A model generated the notes under the pieces. The model was given only the letters and a program-made list of their open reading frames with translations, was not told the DNA's origin and did not search any database. Shown piece after piece: positions 28,831 through 39,100 of a stretch of 64,000 nucleotides of DNA. Source of the DNA: Malus domestica (Eukaryota; Streptophyta; Magnoliopsida; Rosales; Rosaceae); assembly GCF_042453785.1 (NCBI RefSeq), contig NC_091674.1, positions 28,717,501 through 28,781,500 on the forward strand. The letters run 5' to 3'. A program made the position numbers and the translations under genes. Numbering within the stretch: the first letter of the stretch is position 1; each line of letters opens with the position of its first letter.

Positions 28831-29994
28831 ATGAAAAACATAACCATTCCGGTACAAACCACAAAACAACCAGAGAAATGAAGCCGTAACTCACGAATAA
28901 TATATATTAGTTCTGTTGACAATCAGCGATCATTTTGATCATTCTCTGAAAACTCTCTGTGAAATTCAAGAAACCGCCAATTCAAGGGGATGGGTTCATT
29001 TAACAAAATTACAATTAATTGCATGGAAATTTTTCACAAAATAACCAAAATGATTGACTATGGACAATCTTAGGGACCGCTTTTATTGATTTTGAATCTT
29101 AGGGACCAAAGTGATGAGTTATGCCAATCTCAGAGACTATTTTGGCTAAAAAGCCATTAGTTTCAAAGTAGCATTCATCCATTTTCGGCGTTGGTTATGC
29201 TAAACCAACATCATCTTCGCATGAACGAACATATATAATACCTAATAGCAGTCATTCATCTGTGATGTAGATTTTCTCTTCCAGATTTAATGCAGAAAAC
29301 TATTTTGAAAGCTCGAAATTCATGGGATCGGCACATCGAGAGATGGCCATAGACTTCCATATTGTTGATATCTAATGGAAGATTTGGCACAAAAGGAAGA
29401 AAATTGGTTTACAGTACAAGAATAATTGGCTATAAACTATCATCCAATACAGTGCACAAAAAGAAAAAGAAGAACCATAACACAGAAGGCCAGCCACACC
29501 TTCCAGACTGCTATAAGATTTGTGACAACCACGCCTTATCACGGTTGGGGAACTTACATAAACATCTTCTTCTCAGATAGTTTGACATAATTCGTTGAAA
29601 AGATGCACATGAACCCGACCAAGGCAATGGTTTGATGAATATGCATTCCAATCATACATTGTGAAAACACAAACTTCCAGTTAGTTTGACATAATTCATC
29701 TCTTATTCGGAACGCTATAGCAACCAGTTTCATCATACTAGGGCCGTACGCCTCTAAATAGTCTCATTGAGATCGAAAGGAGCATTAACACGAAAAAGCA
29801 ACAAACAAAAGATTGACTGCACAGTCCAAGACATAACTAAGAATTTCAATCGAATTGATGTAAGAAGCAGTCTAGTATCCCTTCAAATTGATGACATCAA
29901 ACTTAAACAACAGTTTCCATCTAGAAAAAACATAACGATAATCAGATAAAGCGAAAACGCACAGTATTACGTCTCAAGTCTCTGACAAGCAATT
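28831..29994. other. Spacer and 3' region downstream of the Asterix gene
   Basis: Contains copy 2 of a dispersed repeat (29025-29160) and, nearer 29995, the presumed 3' untranslated region of the minus-strand Asterix gene. Nothing else is supported. Confidence 0.4.
29025..29160. repeat. Dispersed ~135-bp repeat, copy 2
   Basis: Same family and orientation as 12240-12375: 'tttttcacaaaataaccaaa' at the start and 'gactattttggctaaaaagc' at the end, with two internal 'atctcagagac/atcttagggac' motifs. Confidence 0.6.
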
Positions 29995-31235
29995 TCAACT
30001 CTTTTGTGTCCCCGGTCGAGCAGGTCCGAAGTAGTTGGTTACCAATCCCATAATAGCAAACCTGGTATTTGAGATAAAAGAACACAGGAAACAGGAAAGA
30101 TTTCAGAACATAACCCATGACAAGATTTAGTACTGATTAGGTACTGAGGTGCTTTTATAAAAAGTGGGTATAAAAAAAAGCTGATCTCAAAAAGATGTTT
30201 GGTAAACACTTCAAAACAGCTTATTTTCACAGTTTTACGTGAAAAAAAAGTTGAAAACGTGAAGCAGCAAAAATGAGCTTATTCTCACAACAAAGCAGAA
30301 GCAGTTTTTTTTCAAAGCAAAAACGGTACCAAATCAGCCATTACAATCCCATCACATCCATTCGAGAATAATAAAATAAACCCATAAATTATGGTGAATA
30401 CAAGTAGCACTTAAGCCTAACAGAGCTCCTGTTTAAAAATGCTTCTCTAGGAAGCACTTCAGATCATAAGCGCTTTGACTGAAACCGCTTCTATTAGATG
30501 CGATGCAAGTAAAAACCGCTTCTATCAGGTTCAATGCAAGTAAAAGATTTTAATAAAAATCTAAGTGGATCGTGAAGTAGGTGGTTCTTCTAGAAAGCAC
30601 TTCTGGTTCTAGGTGTTCTTCTAACTCCAAAAGCTGTTAACTTTCACTGCAAAACATTGTCAGAAGCACTTATGTTTATCTGAAAAACGATTTAGCACCT
30701 CCAAACAGGCCCAGTATCACTACTTTAAAGAAAAAGCTGAAATTTTTAACTTCCAAATCTCGAAAAATGTTGTTGTAAACACACTACTTTCATGTCCGAA
30801 TCCCAAATGCTCTGGTAAATTGGTAAATCGGTAAATCGTGCACAAATTTGGAAATTTACTAAAGTAATACAGTAAAAAGTAAATTGGGAACTTACATCAT
30901 GGCCATGGAGATCTGTTTGAGGTCGTTCTCGATGTTCTTCATGTTCACCAGCGATTGAGCGCAGAATATGATCGCAACCCAAGAGCACAACTTGTACTGC
31001 AAATTCATAATTCAAATAATTAATCACACTTCAAATATTAGCAAATTCCAATTAAAAGTAGCAAATCTGCAATCGAGAGAGAGAGAGTACGGACGCGGAA
31101 CATGACGCCGGCGAGGCCGAAGACGACGGCGATCAGACCGGAATAATCCACTGGAAGATCTTGCGGCGCCACCGCGGACGGCACGTAGCGCTTCGCCGCC
31201 GAGGGCTGGCGCGGGTCGTTCACCGTCGATGACAT
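29995..31235 (-). CDS. Asterix (WDR83OS/PAT10-type) ER membrane protein
   Basis: Exons 31235-31095, 30996-30896 and 30061-29995 give 102 residues, the usual length. It begins MSSTVNDPRQPSAAKRYVPS, with the family's N-terminal 'DPR.P....RY.P' pattern. Hydrophobic segments follow (GLIAVVFGLAGVMF, WVAIIFCAQSL, AIMGLVTNYFG), with NIENDLKQISMAMM between the second and third. In animals Asterix pairs with CCDC47 as the PAT complex, an intramembrane chaperone for multi-pass proteins at the ER translocon; the plant role is inferred. The start is the ATG of the MSSTV peptide. An upstream in-frame ATG at 31325 would add 30 unrelated residues and is rejected. Splice phases fit and no defects are seen. 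Confidence 0.93.
30120..30712. repeat. MITE-like repeats in Asterix intron 1 and 2
   Basis: Sequence rich in 'agaagca', 'aagcactt' and 'aacagg' motifs. The segment 30429-30712 has inverted ends ('ctcctgttta...gcttctct' and '...cctccaaacagg'). It fits a non-autonomous DNA transposon typical of plant introns, lying in the intron between exons 2 and 3. Exact ends and target duplication were not resolved. Confidence 0.45.
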
Positions 31236-31821
31236 CTCTCTTTTCTCTGGCTCTCGGGCGAGTGTTCCGATGGATCTCTGGCTCTCGCTCGAGTTTTGGT
31301 ACGTTGGATGTGAAGAGGAAAACAAAGAGTTAAATTATTAGGTCGTGTTTGGTTTGTTTGTTATTGTATGCGGCCCAAAAGTAAAGAAAAACACAGTTTA
31401 CTCGAACAAGGCCTAAAAAATAAATTGAGAATTTTAACGAAAAGCTTTCGGTACTATTTATTTTAATGAAAATTTTACACTAAAATGTTAATCCTGGTAC
31501 TATTTATTTTCCCTTTTATTTTTTTTTATCGTTAAAACTCAAAGTTTTCAAATCTCTTTTATTAGTTTTCTTAAAAAAAATTGAATTGAAGATTAACCAA
31601 AATTGAACTGAATTGACGAGAAATTCGAATTTTTATTAAAGTTATTTTCTATACGGAATTGGAGAACAAATAAATTGTTTCATATAAGATTAGGAATCAC
31701 ATAAATCGTAATGAAATCAATTTTATTTTGTTTTATATGAATTATTTTATATGCAAACTAGGTTAAATGAGTTAGTAAATTAGAATTTTAGCAATGAATA
31801 GAATCTTACATCGAGTATATG
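31236..31821. other. Asterix promoter side and AT-rich spacer with a dispersed repeat
   Basis: After the Asterix leader, 31430-31565 holds one copy of the 'ttttaacgaaaagc...ttttattagttttc' dispersed repeat that is amplified at 47-48.6 kb. The rest is AT-rich. From about 31785 it becomes the left piece of an older LTR-like repeat into which the large insertion went. Confidence 0.5.
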
Positions 31822-32019
31822 ACAAAATAATATACAATTTCGTTTTTGTCGAAACCAGGGAAGAAAATATCGATATTATCGGCAAAATATCGCCGATAAT
31901 ATCGTTATTTTTACATAGCGATATTTTCAACGTTTACACTTAATTATCGTAATAATATCGCGATAATATCGATAATATCGCGATATTAGCGATATTATCG
32001 CGATATTAGCCATAATATC

Positions 32020-32465
32020 GCCGAGGATCCTCCGTCGTCATCGCAACGGCAGCCAAAGAAGAAATGGGGAGGAGAACCGAAGAAGAAACAAGGAGAGACT
32101 GAGGGAGAAGGTGAGTTGCAGAGAAGAGATAGGGGGAGAACCGAAGAAGAAACAAGGAGAGACTGAGGGAGAAGGATGGAGAAGGATCGATCGAGAGACT
32201 GAGGGTGGAGCGCGGCCATGAGGACGAGATGGTGATGGTGATGTTCCTCACGTAGGGAGATGAGTGCGTGCGTGCTGCGGTGCAGAGAAGAGAGATGAGG
32301 GAGATATGAGAGAGAGAGCCGAGAGGGAGACAGAAGAAAACAGAAAAGAAAACAGAAAGAAGAAGAAAAGAGGAAAGGAGTCACGGGGGAATAGAGAGAG
32401 AAAAGAGAAGAGTGGAGAGGGGGCTGCCACGTGGCCACTTCAGAAAGAAAGGGATCCAATGTTTT
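32020..32465. other. Purine-rich, partly duplicated arm of the outer element
   Basis: A GA-rich stretch with a 60-65-bp tandem duplication ('gagaaccgaagaagaaacaa' near 32070 and 32136). The minus strand reads as a long open frame of serine/leucine/phenylalanine, but this is a by-product of the purine run. It could be a captured promoter or leader; I make no gene call. Confidence 0.4.
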
Positions 32466-33530
32466 TGTGAACACGGAAAATTCCTGAAACGAAAGAGACA
32501 AAAACAACGTGCACAAACAAATATTATGTATTTGATGATTTTGGGTTACAATCTCTCTCTAATTTGATCCTCTGATTCGATCTCCGTAAGGTGTTGATTG
32601 GTGGGTGTTTCGTTGATCCAAGGGCCGTCGAGGCTTAATCTTGGATGAACAGTTGGAAGTTTCTTCAAAGGGCCGTGGGCTTTATCTTTGCAGGTGGATT
32701 TGAGCGGATCTTCAAGGAGCCGTTGGGGCTTGATCTTGAGTAACGGTGATGAACGGATCTTCAAGGGCTTTTGGGCTTGATCTTGAAGAAACAGTGATGA
32801 ACAGATCTTCAAGGACTTTTGGGCTTAATCTTGAAGAACGGTTGGATGTGTGTGGATTTGTCGACGTTGTTGATCCAAAGGGCCGTTGGGGCTTGATCTT
32901 GGATGAACGGATGATGAACGATGGTGCTTTCTTCAAGGGCCGTCGGGGCTTGATCTTGGAAGAACGATGAACGAAGAACGAAGAACACTTTCTTCAAGGG
33001 CCGTCGGGGTTTGATCTTGAATTGGTGGATGATTGTTGATCCAAAGGGCCGTTGGGGCTTGATCTTGGATGAACGATGAACGAAGAACGAAGAACACTTT
33101 CTTCAAGGGCCGTCGGGGCTTGATCTTGAATTGGTGGATGATTGTTGATCCAAATGGCCGTTGGGGCTTGATCTTAGGATGAACGATGAACGAATAGCGC
33201 TTTCTTGATTCTTCGGGAACCTGGATGCTTGAGAGCTTCGGAGTTTCAGAGCTTCAGAGCTTCAAGAGTTTTGCCTAATAATTTTGGTTCCTCCAAATGA
33301 ATGAAATTGGCTTCATTTATAGAATTTTCCAAGGCCTAATTTTGAATATAATATTCCAGATGAAATAAGTCGTTTCTGCCAGGTGTTGACACGTGTCCTA
33401 TTTGATGACTTTTCCAACTCATTTCAATTTTCGTTGAGTCACACGCTACGTGTAAAATTTATGTAATACATGAGCGTTGACACTTTGATTTATCGATCAA
33501 CATTTATATACCGAAATTTCGATGTCTACA
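32466..33530 (-). repeat. 3' LTR of the retroelement
   Basis: About 1,065 bp, nearly identical to 41476-42541. Plus-strand ends are TGTGAACACGG and ...GATGTCTACA, giving the TG...CA form. More than half of it is built of a degenerate 30-40 base motif, 'caagggccgtcggggcttga' plus 'tcttgaa', in about a dozen copies. Confidence 0.93.
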
Positions 33531-33589
33531 AATGCCCCCACTTCAAGGCACGTCGTATACATGTGCTTGTCACGTGTAGGAGATGCGTT

Positions 33590-34090
33590 TTGAAGTCCCT
33601 TACTGTAGATGTCGATCCAAGGGCCGTTGAGGCTTGATCTTGAATTGGGCTGGAGATTATTCAAGGGCCGTTGAGGCTTGATCTTGAATTGGGCTTGAGA
33701 TTTCTTCAAGGGCCGTTGAGGCTTGTTCTTGAACTTTTGTTTGAAATTTCTTCAAGGGCCGTCGAGACTTGATCTTGAAGGTTGAAATTGGACCACAAAG
33801 AGCTTCATGTGGTAGATGATCTTTGGCTTTGGTAGTGGGTGAATCGGCACGTATTTTGTTGCGCTTGTTGACTTTCCACAGCTTTGATCTTGAACTGGGT
33901 TGAAGGATTTTCTGGATTCCTTCAATTGTTGATTTTCCACAGCTTATTCTTGAACTAGGTTTTGATTCAAGGGTGGTAGACATTTAATCTTGAATCGGAC
34001 TTGTGATTTCTTCCAGGGCCGTCGAGGCTTGATTTTGAATTCGGCTGGAAGCTTCTTCAAGGGCCGTTGGGGCTTGATTCTTGAAGGCTG
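33590..34090. repeat. Minisatellite continuing inside the retroelement
   Basis: The LTR motif 'caagggccgt(t/c)gaggctt' plus 'gatcttgaa' recurs about seven more times at irregular spacing, just inside the 3' LTR. The array therefore spans LTR and internal DNA. Confidence 0.8.
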
Positions 34091-34279
34091 ACTCGAACAC
34101 ATGGCAAGCAGGCACGAGGTGAAGGTGACGACTTGTTGCTTTGTTCAATCTTTCTAATTCACACATGAGCAGTTTGGTCAACGGTATGATCTTCAAGATT
34201 GATGGGCTCTTCTTCCAGTTGGTGACTTGGTCTTTAAGGATTTGATTCAAGGGTGGTGAATCGGCACGTGCAGCCCACA

Positions 34280-35060
34280 ACGCCTAGTAAGTCGACCCAA
34301 GAATTTGAGGGTCAAAACGAGTTCACCGTCCTCAGGCAGATGCGGCATCTTCTCGAGTTCTTCACCTCAGACTCTTTCTGCTGAGTTGACTGTGCATGCT
34401 GCATTCTTCTCTGCTTGTTTCTTCAGGCAGATGTGGCAGCTTCTCGAGTTCCTCAGTTCGGACTCCTTCTGCTGAGTTGACCGTGCAGACCGCATTCTTC
34501 TCTGCTTGTTCCTTCTGCACCTTGTCTCCACATGCTGCAAGGTATCATTTTCACTTGCCTTATCTGTCCTCCAGGCAGATGTGGCAGCTTCTTTGAAAGT
34601 ACAGCAGCAGTGGAAGGCGAGTACTCGAGAGCAGTGCTAGGCAGGCAATCAGGGAAGGGTTCCAAGCAGTCGGTTCCTTACCCGAGTTTGAGTGGAAGTT
34701 CCGGCATATTGTTTTCTTTATCCTTGTCTTTGTAGGTAAGAACAAGGACAAAGGAAATGATAGGGAGAACGCATGATATGAGATACTCTTGCTTTCTACC
34801 CTGGTGATATGAGATACTTTTGCTTTTGAAGTCATTGGCTTGCAGAGGTACCCCAACGAATAAGGAACACTGAATGACTCGAGATGTTTCGTTGGGAAAG
34901 CATTTTTGGAGATAAAGAAAGGCTCTGTATGTCTGTCTTGCTACGGAAGGTGAAGGTGGACAGTTATAGGAGGTCCCTTAATACCTGTAGAGGTACTATT
35001 CTTTCACTTGTGTCGGCAACTAACGCGTGATTGAACAGTAAACTTTCACGTGCTTTCTCC
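34280..35060. other. Internal retroelement sequence without recognised coding
   Basis: Includes imperfect repeats of 'caggcagatg(c/t)ggca' plus 'gcttctcgagttc' at 34335, 34423 and 34563. No polymerase motif was seen on either strand. Confidence 0.5.
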
Positions 35061-35072
35061 CTCACCGAAAAT

Positions 35073-35464
35073 CTTCGACAAATTGCCCATGATTTGCGCA
35101 AAGTTGAGTGTGCATATGACAGGTGATGACGCGGCTGAAAAAGACTGGCGCCTCTTCGATATCTGGGATCGGCGCTTCGACAAATTACCCGTGATTTCCA
35201 CAAAGCTGAGTTTGCATGTGATGGGTGCCGACGTGGCTGAAAAAGACTGGCGCCTCTTCGATATTTGGGATCGGCGCTTCGACAAATTGCCCGTGATTTT
35301 CGCAAAGCTGAGTTTGCGTGTGACGGGTGCCGTCGCGTCTGGAAAAGCAAGATGCTTCTCTTCGATATTTGGGATCGGCGCTTCGACAAATTGCCCGTGA
35401 TTTCCGCAAAGCTGAGTTTGCGTGTGACGGGTGCCGACGCGTCTGGAAAAGCAAGATGCTTTTC
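35073..35464 (+). repeat. Four tandem ~102-bp repeats upstream of the antisense frame
   Basis: Units begin 'cttcgacaaatt(g/a)cccgtga' at 35073, 35175, 35277 and 35381. Each contains 'gcaaagctgagtttgcgtgtg' variants and 'cctcttcgatatttgggatc'. The first two and last two units form subtypes (GCTGAAAAAGACTGG versus TCTGGAAAAGCAAG). They stand 200-600 bases before the ATG at 35676, where a promoter for the antisense frame would be. Confidence 0.9.
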
Positions 35465-35675
35465 CGATTTCTGAGCTTGCCTCTTCGATTTTTGAATGGC
35501 CTCTTCGAATTCTGAGCTCGCCTCTTCGATCTCTGAAATCTCGTCGAGTGCTGATTTTTTATAGAGGCATGCAGTTCTTTTCAAAGCACACTTGAATTTT
35601 CGCTTGTGAAAACTCCCCTCTTGTACTTCTAAGATCTTGATTTGTCCGATCTCTTCTTCCTTCAACACTTTGAAA

Positions 35676-36290
35676 ATGTCTGGACCCTCCGACCGTCGTT
35701 TTGACTTGAATCTTGGTGAAGAGGCAGTCCCGCCTTCTCTAGACAACATATGGCGCCCATCCTTCATATCCCCCACTGGTCCTCTTACCGTTGGGGATTC
35801 GGTGGTGAAGAATGATATGACCGCTGCGGTGGTGGCCCGGAACCTTGTCACTCCCAGAGATAACAGACTACTTTCCAAACGGTCGGATGAGTTGGCTGTT
35901 AAGGATTCTCTGGCTCTCAGTGTGCAGTGTGCAGGTTCTGTGTCTAATATGGCTCAACGCCTGTTTGCTCGAACCCGTCAAGTTGAATCGTTGGCGGCTG
36001 AAGTGATGAGTCTCAAACAGGAGATTAGAGGGCTCAAGCAGGAGAATAAACAGTTGCATAAGCTCGCACACAGCTATGCGACAAACATGAAGAGGAAGAA
36101 GACCAGATGCAGGAATCTGATGGTCAGATTTTACTTGATCATCAGAGGTTTGTGGGTTTGTTCCAGCAGCATTTGCCTTCGTCTTCTGGGGCTCTGCCGA
36201 CTGCTGAGGCTTCAAATAGTCAACCTCCGGTGCCTCCTCTTCCTGGAGCTCCGCCGAGTTGTGAGGCACCACCTGATCGTCCTTGAAGAT
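35676..36290 (+). pseudogene. Antisense extra reading frame of the retroelement
   Basis: Lies opposite in sense to gag, between the host-fragment block and the 3' LTR. It begins MSGPSDRRFDLNLGEEAVPP and has a heptad-rich segment (QVESLAAEVMSLKQEIRGLK) likely to form a coiled coil. I recall similar proteins annotated many times in apple-type genomes, always repeat-associated. Some plant Ty3/Gypsy lineages (Tat group) are known to carry antisense extra frames at this position; function is unknown. A TATA-like TTTTTTATAGAGG lies near 35556. This copy looks broken toward its end. Confidence 0.6.
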
Positions 36291-36299
36291 CCCCTCTTG

Positions 36300-36615
36300 T
36301 AAAATTGATTTGATTTGATTTGATTTTTTTTTATTATTATTATTTTTTTAAGGTATGTATAATGCAAATTTATGTAAAATTTTCAGAAAAATAAATAAAA
36401 CGGACTTTATTTCTCTCGATGCATTTGTTTTGTTTTTGTTTTTTTTTTTTGTTTTTTTGTTTTTTTGTTTTTTTTTTTGCTGTAATCATATATATTATGT
36501 ACACACACACATACATACATGTTAATTTTTTCACATGGACTGATTCACCATTCCAAAACCTTTTCCCCTTCTTTTTTTTTTTGCATGGTGCTAGCCACCA
36601 AGGATTCACTTACTT

Positions 36616-36665
<50 letters not shown>

Positions 36666-36960
36666 TTTCTTTTTCTGCACATGGTCTTTTTTTTTTTTAA
36701 ATTTATTTATTTATTATATATATATATATATATATTTTTTTTTTTTTAATTTTCTTTGCACATGGTGCCTGAAGCACTACCTTTGCTTTTCCCTTTTCTT
36801 TTTTATTTTTTATTTTATTTTTTTATTTTTATTTTTTGCTTTCGGTGCCCGTGCACCATGTCTCTTATTTTCCTTTTTTTATATTGTGATTTTTATATGC
36901 ACATATACATACATACGTACATACATATACATACATACATACATATATATATATATAGGA
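36300..36960. repeat. Low-complexity T, TA and CATA tracts
   Basis: T runs at 36420-36480, pure TA at about 36619-36662 and again near 36715-36735, T-rich sequence at 36790-36840, and CATA units at 36900-36950. They separate the antisense frame from the captured gene pieces. No coding value. Confidence 0.85.
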
Positions 36961-37029
36961 TGCGAGATAGGATGGAGAGAAGGCAGGGAGGAGCCTGGTG
37001 GATGAATATGGTGGCTTTGTGGCTGCGGA

Positions 37030-37196
37030 GGATTGCATGGGCGGCCATGGAAGAGCGAGGCCCTGTCGGTGCAGCTCCGTGAAGAACGCCCTGCCCCAAC
37101 ACTCGATGCTACGCTCGCCGTGCACATGATGTTCCCTCTCACGCCGCCATCCCGCGGACGTTGACTGCCATGAGCTTGTCGTAGTTTGGAGAGGGA
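37030..37196 (-). pseudogene. Captured fragment: short-chain dehydrogenase/reductase
   Basis: Minus-strand peptides NYDKLMAVNVRGMAA and RGNIMCTASVASSVG match consecutive parts of plant SDR enzymes of the momilactone-synthase/xanthoxin-dehydrogenase-like group (VN.RG.A...KHAAR, then G.I.CTASVA). About 15 residues expected between them are missing, so it is an internally deleted exon piece. The cofactor motif and catalytic YxxxK are absent. Sequence to about 36965 may belong to it but is not recognisable. Confidence 0.6.
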
Positions 37197-37201
37197 GGTG
37201 G

Positions 37202-37243
37202 ACGAAACGGGAAATTGTTCGGCGACCGATTGGCGAGGAGTGG
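37202..37243 (-). repeat. 42-bp duplicate of part of the bZIP fragment
   Basis: Identical to 37944-37985, within the captured bZIP piece (encoding QSVAEQFPVSF there). Here it abuts the SDR piece. Confidence 0.95.
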
Positions 37244-37267
37244 AAGATTAATCTGGGAAGCAGCAAT

Positions 37268-37316
37268 TTTTTTTTTTTTTTTTTTTTTTTTAATTTTTTT
37301 TTTTTGCAGCTGGACC
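37268..37316. repeat. Poly-T tract (poly-A on the minus strand)
   Basis: Nearly 40 T residues with one small break. Read on the minus strand it is an A run directly after the EH-domain piece, which could be an imprint of RNA-mediated capture or simple slippage. Confidence 0.8.
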
Positions 37317-37317
37317 G

Positions 37318-37625
37318 TATAGTGCCGCCTTGACAATAATCGGAGTCAAATCTCTCTTACTCTGTGCAACAGTCACAAGTCTGAGTGCATTATAAAATTC
37401 TGGCCGACCAAGAAAACCAGTTTTGTTCTGATCAGCATGCATCCATATCTGAGCAACAACTGGTTTGGGCAAATTGGAACCCTGGAAGAAAGCTACGGCT
37501 TCAGCTCCGCTGATCCTGCCATCTCCATCCAAATCTGCTTTCCTAAAGCAGGCTTCCAGCTGATCCGCATACGGACCCGCCATTTTCCTCCGATCTCACA
37601 CCAGATCACCACCACACAGAAAGAA
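37318..37625 (-). pseudogene. Captured fragment: first exon of an EH-domain (EPS15-like) gene
   Basis: From the ATG at 37583 the minus strand reads one EH domain: ACFRKADLDGDGRISGAEAV (EF-hand loop DLDGDGRISGAE), then VAQIWMHADQNKTGFLGRPE and RLVTVAQSKRDLTP. It matches the N-terminus of plant EPS15-like endocytic adaptors, which bind NPF motifs at clathrin sites. About 40 bases of plausible leader precede the ATG. It stops after about 90 residues at ALYGPAA; the other EH domain, coiled coil and tail are absent. Confidence 0.85.
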
Positions 37626-37699
37626 ACGATGGCAAGTCGAATCGAATGCGTGGGAACCAGAGGTTGGTACTTGCAGGCTGGATCGAAGAGATGACCGAG

Positions 37700-38115
37700 A
37701 GAGAGTAGTCTGCTGCGCAAGCCAGATCGAGCTGGTTCTTAAGAAATTCGCGGTACTGGTCTGAGTTAATCGGAGCCGTAGGAGCTGGATCCAACGCCGC
37801 CGGCGGAGGATGATTGAGCTGCTGAGGAGGTTGCAGTTGACGATGGCGATGACGATCGGGCTTCTTGATCTCAACTACCTCTTCGTCCACATCGTCGTGC
37901 TTTGACGTCGACGACTGAGACGCGACGGAGCAGGAAGCGGCGAACGAAACGGGAAATTGTTCGGCGACCGATTGGCGAGGAGTGGCGGCCGGGGTCGTGA
38001 ACTCGTCGAGGAACTGCTCGAAGGCCCACTCCGACGTGCTCCGGTTCATCTCCGCCGGCGACGACAGAGCCCAAAACGTGTCGGATGAGTCGTCCGCGGT
38101 GAACACTGAATGCAT
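37700..38115 (-). pseudogene. Captured fragment: CPRF2-type bZIP factor, N-terminal exon
   Basis: Minus-strand frame from the ATG at 38115: HSVFTADDSSDTFWA, NRSTSEWAFEQFLDEF, then NSDQYREFLKNQLDLACAA. These blocks are the conserved N-terminal motifs of plant group C bZIPs (bZIP63/CPRF2/Opaque-2 relatives). The piece ends at the usual exon 1 border, after which the reading continues into unrelated residues. The basic region and leucine zipper are missing, so it cannot bind DNA. Confidence 0.8.
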
Positions 38116-38264
38116 ACTCTGTGCGGGCGTGAATGTCCGAAATATCCAATTTTTGGTTGGCTGCCGAAAGAGAAGGAAGACGACGAGATCGAAATCTGCA
38201 GCAGCGAAGAAGAAGACATTTTTTGGATTTTGAAGAATCGCAGAAAGTGTTGGATACTACTGTA

Positions 38265-38450
38265 CTGGTTAGCTCTCCAATTCGCTTTGGGATTGGACTG
38301 GTGACGGAGTTCTGGTACAAGTACAGGTTCTGCAGCTTACTGCAGTTTCCAACTTCTTCAGGGATTGGACCGGATAGCAGAGATGTGTACAAGGCTACGG
38401 TTTGGAGTCTTTTGAGCATTCCAATTGATGAGGTCCAGGTCGTGGGTCGG
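38265..38450 (-). pseudogene. Captured fragment: LRR receptor-like kinase ectodomain
   Basis: The minus strand reads SSIGMLKRLQTVALYTSLLS, GPIPEEVGNCSKLQNLYLYQ and PIPKRIGEL, two and a half leucine-rich repeats. They match the RGI/RCH1-type receptor kinases that perceive root meristem growth factor peptides. Only about 60 residues are present, without signal peptide, transmembrane segment or kinase. Confidence 0.8.
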
Positions 38451-39100
38451 TTCGACGCCGTCATCGAACCCGTCGGAGAAAGTAGCGAATGATAAGCCTT
38501 GGAGGGAAGGGAAGGATTTGATTTGGGTGAGGTCGCGGTCGTTGCAGCGACAGGTCTGTGGAGCGTATGGCAGAGGTTGCTGCTGAGCTGTAGTTGCGTC
38601 GCGGGGGAAGATGAGGGCTGACGAGAGAAGACGAGAGCAGATCTACCATTTTCTCTGAAGCTTTGCAATCTATTTGATCCCAGCACCTTTGAACCCTAAT
38701 CCTGAACCTTTGCATCTGAAGGCTTTGTGGAGCTCCGACCGAGAGAAGACGAGAGTAGGCGGCGGAACGGTGGAGAAGGAAGGACGATCGTCGAGACCAT
38801 CGATTCGCTCGGTTTCACATTCCCCGCAGCCATTTTAGCAGAGAGAGTGAGACTTGTGAGGATGGGCTTTGAGAGCTGGGCCCGGTTTTGTAATTGGTGG
38901 ACAAGGAAGGAGATGGGCCTGGTTTGATTTGGGTTTCTTCTTCTTGGAGCTGGATTTGGACAACAGGCTTTGGGCTTGGCCAACCTCCTTTTGATGGGCT
39001 TATTGCTGCTAGATAGAAGACATATATATATATATAAGGAATTTTTTTTTAAATACATAAACATATGTATTCATTTTTTTTTAATAAAATTGACTTTCTT
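38451..39100. other. Further GC-rich captured sequence, source unknown
   Basis: GC-rich and exon-like, unlike the AT-rich surroundings. The minus strand has MAAGNVKPSESMVST starting near 38832, which looks like a genuine N-terminus, but I cannot name the gene. It ends near a TA run at 39024-39038. At least one more host fragment is likely here. Confidence 0.4.

Noticed and set aside
32006-32516. Long Ser/Leu/Phe open frame on the minus strand
   Set aside because: A by-product of a purine-rich, partly duplicated stretch; no protein family resemblance.
32546-33000. Repeated short peptides containing KIKPQRPL
   Set aside because: They are translations of the LTR minisatellite, identical in both LTRs, not a real gene.
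36419-36749. Phe/Ile/Tyr-rich open frames
   Set aside because: Translations of T and TA tracts.
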